Of a stretch of 64,000 bases of DNA, positions 58,476 to 64,000 are shown in pieces. This stretch comes from Haloferax larsenii JCM 13917 (lineage in GTDB: Archaea > Halobacteriota > Halobacteria > Halobacteriales > Haloferacaceae). The stretch is from NCBI RefSeq assembly GCF_000336955.1, contig NZ_AOLI01000009.1:1-64000 (forward strand), written 5' to 3'. Positions within the stretch are counted from its first letter, which is position 1. Every line of letters starts with the position of its first letter. The notes under the pieces are model-generated. The model saw only the letters and a list, made by a program, of their open reading frames with translations. It did no database searches and was not told where the DNA came from. The translations under genes and the position numbers were made by a program.

Positions 58476-60326
58476 ATGATGGACGGGGACGGAGACGACA
58501 TCTCCATTCTTCACGTCGACGACGACCCGATGTTCTCTGAACTCGTTTCTCACAATCTCACGCGCCGCATCGACGGTGTGCACGTCGAGACCTACGAGCG
58601 GCCGGAGGCGGTACTCGACCGGGTCGAATCCGACGCGGTCGATTGTATCGTCTCGGATTACCAGATGCCGGATATGAACGGGGTCGAACTGCTGGAAGCG
58701 GTCCGCGAGTCGAGCGACGTTCCGTTTATCCTCTTTACGGGCCACGGCTCCGAGGCGGTCGCGAGCGACGCTATCGCCGCCGGCGTCACCGACTACGTCC
58801 AGAAGGACCCCGGAGGCGACCAGTGGGTCTTGCTCGCCAACCGCGTTCGACGGGCTGTTTCCGAACACCGAGCAGTAGAAGCTCAAAAAGAGTCGAACCG
58901 TCGGTTTTCGACGCTTATTCGAGCGATGCCCGGCGTCGCGTATCGTTCGCAAATCGACTCGACGTGGCCCATGGACTTCGTCTCCGAAGGCTGTCGAGCA
59001 CTCACCGGCTACGACCCCGCGGAACTCGAATCCGGCGAGGTCATGTGGGGTGCGGATATCGTCCACCCGGAACATCGGGGGGACGGCTGGGACGAAATCC
59101 TCGCCGCGGTCGAAGCGGGAGACCGATTCGACCGAACCTACCGAATTCGAACCCGCGACGGCGAGACGAAGTGGGTTCGAGAACAGGGCCTCGGCGTGAT
59201 GGAAGACGGCGAGGCCGTCGCCATCGAAGGCTACATCTTCGACGTGACCGACCAACACCGACGCAGTATCGAGTTGCGACAGAAGGAGACACTTCTCGAT
59301 TCGCTGTTCGAAAACGTCCCCGTGCACCTCTTCGTGAAGGACGACGAGGCCAGACACGTCCGCGTAAGCTCCGCCTTCGTCGACGACCCCGAATCGTTCG
59401 TCGGAAAGACCGACCTCGAAGCGTGTGTCTCCTCGGAGATGGAGCATCGCCAGCGTGCCTACGAAGACGACCGTCACATCCTCGAAACCGGCGACCCAAT
59501 CTTGGACAAAGAAGAGTACGTGTCCAACCTCGACCGGTGGAACCTCACCTCGAAGGTTCCGTGGACCGACGACGGGAACGTCGTCGGAATCATCGGCATC
59601 AGCTACGACATCACGGAGCGAAAGCGACGAAAACAGGCGCTCTCTCGGCAGAACGAACGGCTCGCGGAGTTCGCAAACATCGTCAGCCACGACCTTCGAA
59701 ACCCGCTGAGCGTCGCCCACGGCAACCTCGAACTCCTCCGGGAAGACATCGACGACGAGCGACTCGAAACAGTCGCCGACACGCTCGGCCGCATCGACGA
59801 CATCGTCGAGGACGTCCTCTCGATGGCACGCGGCGGTCGAAACGTCCTCGACAGAGAACGCGTCAGTCTCGCTGACGCCGTCGCGGAAGCGTGGCAGACC
59901 GTTCACGCGGGGGAAGTGACACTGGAGCTACCCGAATCGCTCGGGACGGTTCACTGCGACCGAGCGCGACTCGTTCGCCTCCTCGAAAACCTGCTTCGGA
60001 ACGCCACGGAACACGCCCTCACGGACGACCGAACGACACCGGAGATAACTGTCCAACGGCTCGGAGACGAGGTCGGATTCGCCGTGATAGACGACGGGCC
60101 GGGCATCCCGGACGCCGAACGAGAGTCGGTCTTCGAACGCGGGTACACGACCGACGAAGACGGGACCGGCTACGGGCTCGCCATCGTCTCCGAAATCGCC
60201 GACGCACACGACTGGGACGTTCGAATCCGAGACGCGGCGGGCGGTGGCGCACGAATCGAAGTCCGAACCGGACAGGGACTCGCTCCCGAGTCTGACGCTC
60301 AATCGAATTCGACGAGCGAGGACTGA
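58476..60326 (+). CDS. Hybrid receiver-PAS-PAS sensor histidine kinase
   Basis: 616 residues from ATG 58476; TATA-like TTTTATC about 28 bases upstream. Receiver domain with Asp15-Asp17 pocket, phosphoacceptor Asp61 (VSDYQMPDMNG) and Lys in YVQKDPGG; then two PAS/PAC units (about 140-265 and 270-390, ending SYDITERKRRKQ), then phosphoacceptor helix VSHDLRNPLSVAHG with His405 and HATPase (ENLLRNATEHALT, GPGIPDAERESVFERG, GTGYGLAIV). Soluble. Its 3' end overlaps dinB tail-to-tail by 28 bases. Confidence 0.95.
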   Translation: MMDGDGDDISILHVDDDPMFSELVSHNLTRRIDGVHVETYERPEAVLDRVESDAVDCIVSDYQMPDMNGVELLEAVRESSDVPFILFTGHGSEAVASDAIAAGVTDYVQKDPGGDQWVLLANRVRRAVSEHRAVEAQKESNRRFSTLIRAMPGVAYRSQIDSTWPMDFVSEGCRALTGYDPAELESGEVMWGADIVHPEHRGDGWDEILAAVEAGDRFDRTYRIRTRDGETKWVREQGLGVMEDGEAVAIEGYIFDVTDQHRRSIELRQKETLLDSLFENVPVHLFVKDDEARHVRVSSAFVDDPESFVGKTDLEACVSSEMEHRQRAYEDDRHILETGDPILDKEEYVSNLDRWNLTSKVPWTDDGNVVGIIGISYDITERKRRKQALSRQNERLAEFANIVSHDLRNPLSVAHGNLELLREDIDDERLETVADTLGRIDDIVEDVLSMARGGRNVLDRERVSLADAVAEAWQTVHAGEVTLELPESLGTVHCDRARLVRLLENLLRNATEHALTDDRTTPEITVQRLGDEVGFAVIDDGPGIPDAERESVFERGYTTDEDGTGYGLAIVSEIADAHDWDVRIRDAAGGGARIEVRTGQGLAPESDAQSNSTSED

Positions 60327-61681
60327 CCTCGCGGCTTCGAATTCGACGTGTGGTTGTCGTGGGTGCTGTCGTCGGGGGCGCGGTCATCTTGTTGGGAGCC
60401 TCGGTTGTCTTCTCGTTGGGGACCCCTCCCGTCTTCTCGTCGGGTTCCCTGACTGCTTTCTTGTCCGCCTTCGCGTTCACTGCCGCCGTTTTTCTCGTCG
60501 TCCGCTGACTCCCACCCGTCGAGGCTCGACTGGTCGGCCGAGGAAAACGAGAGGTTCGAGACGCGAACACCGAGCTTTCGAACCGTCTCGGTTTCGAACT
60601 CGGTTTCGAGCAGGTCGAGCGCCACGTCGGTCACGAGTTCGGGTTCGTCCACCGGGCCGGGCAGTGACCGCGCTCGGGTGTTGATGTCGAACGGCGGAAC
60701 GACCACCTTGATGCCAATCGTTCGGTACATCGCCCCCCGCGAGCGAGCGCGGTCGGCCACGTCGGCGGCGAGCGTGCGAACCACGTCGCGTTTGGCTTCG
60801 GGGTCGTCGGTTGGGTCGGTGAACGCCGATTCTCTGGAGAGGCTCTTCGGTCGCCCCGTGGGCGTGACTGCCCGGTCGTCGTCGCCGTTTGCCCGCTCGG
60901 CGAGTTCACGCCCTCGCGACCCAAAGCGCGATTCGAGCGTGCTCACGTCGGCGTCCGCGAGGTCCCCCGCGGTTTCGATGTCGAGCGACCGGAGTTCGCG
61001 GGCCGTGACCGGACCGACGCCGTGAATCTCGTCGACCGGAATGGGGGCGAGAAACGACCGCACCTCTCCGGGCGGGACGACGACCAGCCCGTCCGGTTTG
61101 TCGAAGTCGGACGCGATTTTCGCGGTCGACATGTTGGGCGCGACGCCAATCGACGCGGTGACGCCGACTTCGCGTTCGATGCGCTGTTTCACGTATCGTG
61201 CGAACCCCTCCGCGAGCGTCCGGTCCCCAGACGGAGCGTAGTCCCACGCCGTGCGCGCGGTCACGTCCAGATACGCCTCGTCGATGCTCACCTCGCGGAC
61301 GACGTCGGCGCAGTCGTGGAGTATCTCCTTGACGTCGGCGGCGACGTCCTTGTAGAAGTCGAGGTCGACCGGGCGATAGTAGCCTGCTGCATCGGGGTCG
61401 TCGTCGGGACCGAGGTCCTCGATTCGCGGGAGTCTGTCGAGCGCCGCCGAAATCGGCTGGGCGCTCTCGACGCCGAACGTTCGGGCTTCGTAACTCGCCG
61501 TGGCGACCGCGCCGTGTCCCTCACCCGCTTCGTAGCCCATACCGACGACGAGCGGTTCGCCGCGGAGTTCGGGTTCTCGCAGGCGCTCGCAAGCGGCGTA
61601 GAAACAGTCCATGTCGACATGGAGGACGATGCTGTCGGAGCGGTCGTCGGGCTCCGTTCCGGGCAGCGTCTCCCCCGCCAT
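60299..61681 (-). CDS. dinB: Y-family DNA polymerase IV
   Basis: 460 residues, ATG 61681. Catalytic residues in VLHVDMDCFYAACERL and VSIDEAYLDVT, HhH region VDEIHGVGPVTARELRSL, little-finger domain, then a long acidic disordered region (about 385-445) and the terminal QSSLVEFD, which looks like a PCNA-interacting motif. Translesion synthesis across damaged bases. Overlaps the hybrid kinase gene at the 3' end. Confidence 0.95.
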   Translation of the reverse strand: MAGETLPGTEPDDRSDSIVLHVDMDCFYAACERLREPELRGEPLVVGMGYEAGEGHGAVATASYEARTFGVESAQPISAALDRLPRIEDLGPDDDPDAAGYYRPVDLDFYKDVAADVKEILHDCADVVREVSIDEAYLDVTARTAWDYAPSGDRTLAEGFARYVKQRIEREVGVTASIGVAPNMSTAKIASDFDKPDGLVVVPPGEVRSFLAPIPVDEIHGVGPVTARELRSLDIETAGDLADADVSTLESRFGSRGRELAERANGDDDRAVTPTGRPKSLSRESAFTDPTDDPEAKRDVVRTLAADVADRARSRGAMYRTIGIKVVVPPFDINTRARSLPGPVDEPELVTDVALDLLETEFETETVRKLGVRVSNLSFSSADQSSLDGWESADDEKNGGSEREGGQESSQGTRREDGRGPQREDNRGSQQDDRAPDDSTHDNHTSNSKPRGQSSLVEFD

Positions 61682-61777
61682 GGTCGTGGGTTAGACGCGG
61701 ACGTACCTGAACCTTCAGATAGCGCGGTGAAAGTAAAGCACCGGGCGGTGTCGTGAGGGGAGCCGACGGAATGGTAT

Positions 61778-62206
61778 CTACTTCAGTCGCTCCTGCAAGA
61801 ACGAAGGATGCGCAGCGGTGACGCCGTCGATAGAGAGAATTTCGTCGGAGATAACGCCGCCGAGCGCGTCGCCGTCCGAGGCTCGGACCTCGGCCATCAA
61901 CATGTGGTCGCCGGACGAGGTGTACAGCGATTCGACCGATTCGAGGGATTTCAACGCCCGGGTGACTTCGACGTAGCGTTCGCTTGCGACCTCGATGCCG
62001 ACCATGGCGATAGACTGCCCGGTGAGCTTCTTCGGGTCGATGTCTGCCGAGTAGCCGATGATGACGCCGTCGTCTTCGAGTTTGTTGATGTACTTTCGAA
62101 CCGTCGGCTTCGACACGCCCGCCCGGTCCGCTATCTCGGCGTACGACGCTTTCGCGTCGTCCTCCAAGACGGCGAGGATGCGTCCCTCCGTGGACGTGGA
62201 TTCCAT
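61778..62206 (-). CDS. Lrp/AsnC-family transcriptional regulator
   Basis: 142 residues from ATG 62206. Winged-helix ILAVLEDDAKASYAEIADRAG with recognition helix SKPTVRKYINKLEDDG, then AsnC ligand part LYTSSGDHMLMAEVRAS. Family members sense amino acids. It lies downstream of korA/korB on the same strand, 108 bases after korB, so might respond to 2-oxoacid or amino acid supply. Confidence 0.93.
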   Translation of the reverse strand: MESTSTEGRILAVLEDDAKASYAEIADRAGVSKPTVRKYINKLEDDGVIIGYSADIDPKKLTGQSIAMVGIEVASERYVEVTRALKSLESVESLYTSSGDHMLMAEVRASDGDALGGVISDEILSIDGVTAAHPSFLQERLK

Positions 62207-62313
62207 GGCTTCAGGTTTTCCAAGGGGAGAAAAATATCTTGCGAATCCGAAAACGGTTCTCCGTCACGCCGAAGCCGGCGTCGAAGTCGGCGGTGACGGG
62301 CGGTGAACCGCCG

Positions 62314-63252
62314 TTATTTGTGCTTGTCGAGGAACTTGTCGTAGGACCGTTCCCACTCGTAGGAGTCGTCGAAGTAGCGCTCGGCGAGCGGTTCTTCGGG
62401 CATCTCGCCGATTTGCTTTTTCTCCTGCTGGTAGGACGGACGGTCCGAGTCGACGTAGTACCGGCCGGTGAGGACGGTCCCCTCGTGGAGTGCGTTCTCC
62501 GTCTCGAACATCATCTCGGAGGCCTCCGCACGGTTCGTGTTGTCGAACTCGTAGTCGTCGGACTCGTTGATGTCGATGTACGGGACGTACTGACGGGCGT
62601 CCTTGTTCCACGTCGGACACTGCGTGAGGAAGTCGACGTGGGAGAAGCCGTCGTGCTCGATGGCTTCCACGATGATTTCCTTGGCCTGGTTCGGGTTGAC
62701 CGCGGCCGTACGCGCGATGTAGGACGCACCCGCGTTCAGCGACAGCGAGAGCGGGCGCAGCGGCGTCTTGGCCGAGCCGTGAGGCTGGGTCTTCGACTTG
62801 TGACCCTTCGGCGACGTCGGGGACGTCTGTCCCTTCGTGAGGCCGAAAATCTCGTTGTTGAACACGATGTACGTGATGTCGTGGTTCTCACGGGCGGTGT
62901 GCATGAAGTGGTTGCCACCGATACCGTAGCCGTCACCGTCACCGCCAGCGGCAACCACGGTCAGACCGGGGTTGGCCAGCTTTGCGGCGCGGGCGATGGG
63001 CAGCGAGCGGCCGTGGATGGTGTGGAAGCCGTAGCTGTTGAAGTAGCTGTTGAGCTTCCCGGAACAGCCGATACCCGTCATGACCATCATCTCGTCGGGC
63101 GAGAGGCCGAGTTCGGCCGCCGCACCCTTCAGAGCCTTCAGGACACCGAAGTCACCACAGCCAGGACACCACGTCGGCTGGGGTTCGAGTCCGGGGGTGA
63201 ACTCGTTTTGGTCTTTCTCCGTTTCTTCACCGATTGCGCTGAATGCACTCAT
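62314..63252 (-). CDS. korB: 2-oxoacid:ferredoxin oxidoreductase beta subunit
   Basis: 312 residues from ATG 63252. TPP-binding core with TWCPGCGDFGVLKAL, GIGCSGKLNSY, GDGDGYGIGGNHFMHTA. Together with the alpha subunit it oxidises pyruvate or 2-oxoglutarate and reduces ferredoxin, the haloarchaeal replacement for 2-oxoacid dehydrogenases. Two bases separate it from the alpha subunit stop. Confidence 0.95.
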   Translation of the reverse strand: MSAFSAIGEETEKDQNEFTPGLEPQPTWCPGCGDFGVLKALKGAAAELGLSPDEMMVMTGIGCSGKLNSYFNSYGFHTIHGRSLPIARAAKLANPGLTVVAAGGDGDGYGIGGNHFMHTARENHDITYIVFNNEIFGLTKGQTSPTSPKGHKSKTQPHGSAKTPLRPLSLSLNAGASYIARTAAVNPNQAKEIIVEAIEHDGFSHVDFLTQCPTWNKDARQYVPYIDINESDDYEFDNTNRAEASEMMFETENALHEGTVLTGRYYVDSDRPSYQQEKKQIGEMPEEPLAERYFDDSYEWERSYDKFLDKHK

Positions 63253-63254
63253 GA

Positions 63255-64000
63255 TTATTCACCCACCTTGGGGACGAACTTCGTACGGTTGTCCGGGAGC
63301 GCCTCGCCTTCGAGGAGCGCCGTCTCGAACCCTTCGACGATGTCGAGCGGTTCGAACGGATTCCCGTTGTATTTGAGGAGACTCGACATCTTGTCGCCGT
63401 AGCCGCCGAGTTCCTTCTGGACGAGTCCGCGGAACTGCGCGGACGCCGTCATCTCCACGACGAGCGCCTCGTCGACGCTGTCGAGGAACGATTTGACCTG
63501 CTCTTTCGGGAACGGCATCAGTTCGGAGACGCCGAGGACCTTGACCGAGTGGCCCTTCTCGTTGAGTTCGGCTGCGGCCTCTTCGACGGTGCCCTGCTGG
63601 CTACCGAACGTGACGAGACCGTAGTCGGCGTCTTCCGGACCGTAGACCGTGTTGAACTCGCCGTCTTCGTCGAGTTCCTCGCGGATGGACTCGACCTTCT
63701 GCATGCGGCGGTTCATCTGAGCGATACGGTTGTCGGGGTCCTCCGAGATGTGACCCGCGGGCATGTGTTCGTTACCCGTCGCGAGGTAGCGACCGCCCTT
63801 CTGTCCGGGCAGCGAGCGCGGCGAGACACCGTTTTCGGTGTCGTGCTGGTAGCGCTGGTACTTGCCCGAGTCGTCGTGCGGTGCCTCTTCGAGTTCGGCT
63901 TCCGAGAGGACAGAGCCGAGGTCCGCGTTCGGCTCTTCGTCGAAGACCGACGCCGGGACGTTCGAGAGTTCGCCACCGAGCTTCTGGTCGTAGAGGACGA
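63255..64000 (-). CDS. korA: 2-oxoacid:ferredoxin oxidoreductase alpha subunit, 5' part outside window
   Basis: The frame is open to the window end, so only the C-terminal 248 codons are seen and the start lies beyond 64000. The region SLPGQKGGRYLATGNEHMPA and the middle YGLVTFGSQQGTVEEAAAEL are typical of the alpha chain domain II. The end is VPKVGE. Same operon as korB. Confidence 0.94.
   Translation of the reverse strand, partial: VLYDQKLGGELSNVPASVFDEEPNADLGSVLSEAELEEAPHDDSGKYQRYQHDTENGVSPRSLPGQKGGRYLATGNEHMPAGHISEDPDNRIAQMNRRMQKVESIREELDEDGEFNTVYGPEDADYGLVTFGSQQGTVEEAAAELNEKGHSVKVLGVSELMPFPKEQVKSFLDSVDEALVVEMTASAQFRGLVQKELGGYGDKMSSLLKYNGNPFEPLDIVEGFETALLEGEALPDNRTKFVPKVGE

Noticed and set aside
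1-64000. CRISPR array, insertion sequence or prophage
   Set aside because: No regularly spaced repeats, no transposase-like DDE/DEDD or HUH motifs and no integrase or phage structural genes were seen.

Overview
This window reads as chromosome of a haloarchaeon, most likely Haloferax or a close relative in the Haloferacaceae. The evidence is high G+C, very acidic proteins, many twin-arginine lipoprotein signals ending in a lipobox, TATA boxes about 26-28 bases before start codons (leaderless transcripts), an intron-containing tRNA-Trp, and archaeal or haloarchaeal families (HalX response regulator, TrmB, GTP cyclohydrolase III, archaeal MBF1, AK6). I found no insertion sequence, CRISPR array, rRNA or replication origin. 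Family names rest on reading motifs by eye, not on a database search.

Layout. 1-6 kb is an extracytoplasmic redox cluster: a Sco1-like copper/thiol protein (cut by the window edge), a Tat lipoprotein resembling DyP peroxidases, CcdA, a TlpA-like and a DsbA-like thioredoxin lipoprotein, a 2Fe-2S ferredoxin and a peroxiredoxin-like protein. 6-9 kb holds small transporters and small proteins. 9-16.6 kb is one minus-strand operon with a MoxR ATPase, DUF58, two von Willebrand-type membrane proteins, a coiled-coil protein and a linking membrane protein, comparable to bacterial Bat (aerotolerance-type) operons. 16.8-23.6 kb has NhaC, a PAS histidine kinase, two tandem membrane PH-domain proteins, an Lrp regulator overlapping an aminotransferase, and a UspA protein.

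23.8-27.6 kb is the most unusual stretch. It has a RecA/KaiC-like signalling protein, a 700-residue protein with a CHAT (caspase/separase-like) protease signature and an AT-rich C-terminal module, a convergent 47-residue single-span membrane peptide whose stop codon abuts that of the protease, and a HalX response regulator. I propose these as a protease-plus-membrane-peptide effector system.

27.7-38.7 kb contains TrmB, a glycosyltransferase, GuaB, a DUF5794-like membrane protein preceded by a 29-codon leaderless mini-ORF, YjbQ, tRNA-Trp with a 103-base intron carrying guide-like sequences, a PiT phosphate transporter, MFS and membrane proteins. 38.8-43.5 kb has a pectate-lyase-like lipoprotein and a tight four-gene operon (GTP cyclohydrolase III, MDR dehydrogenase, PTPS/QueD-like protein, GT4 glycosyltransferase) that looks like a pathway to a modified, possibly glycosylated, pterin.

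43.6-55 kb is mostly single enzymes (HAD, DJ-1/PfpI, OsmC, metallo-beta-lactamase fold, FAH), a GMC dehydrogenase with its small subunit, an orphan tungstate-binding-type lipoprotein, and the overlapping chain hisC - AK6 kinase - CDP-alcohol phosphatidyltransferase. 55-64 kb holds housekeeping genes: MBF1, triosephosphate isomerase, a HerA-like ATPase, a hybrid receiver/PAS kinase, Y-family DNA polymerase IV with a PCNA-binding tail, an Lrp regulator, and 2-oxoacid:ferredoxin oxidoreductase beta and (partial) alpha subunits.
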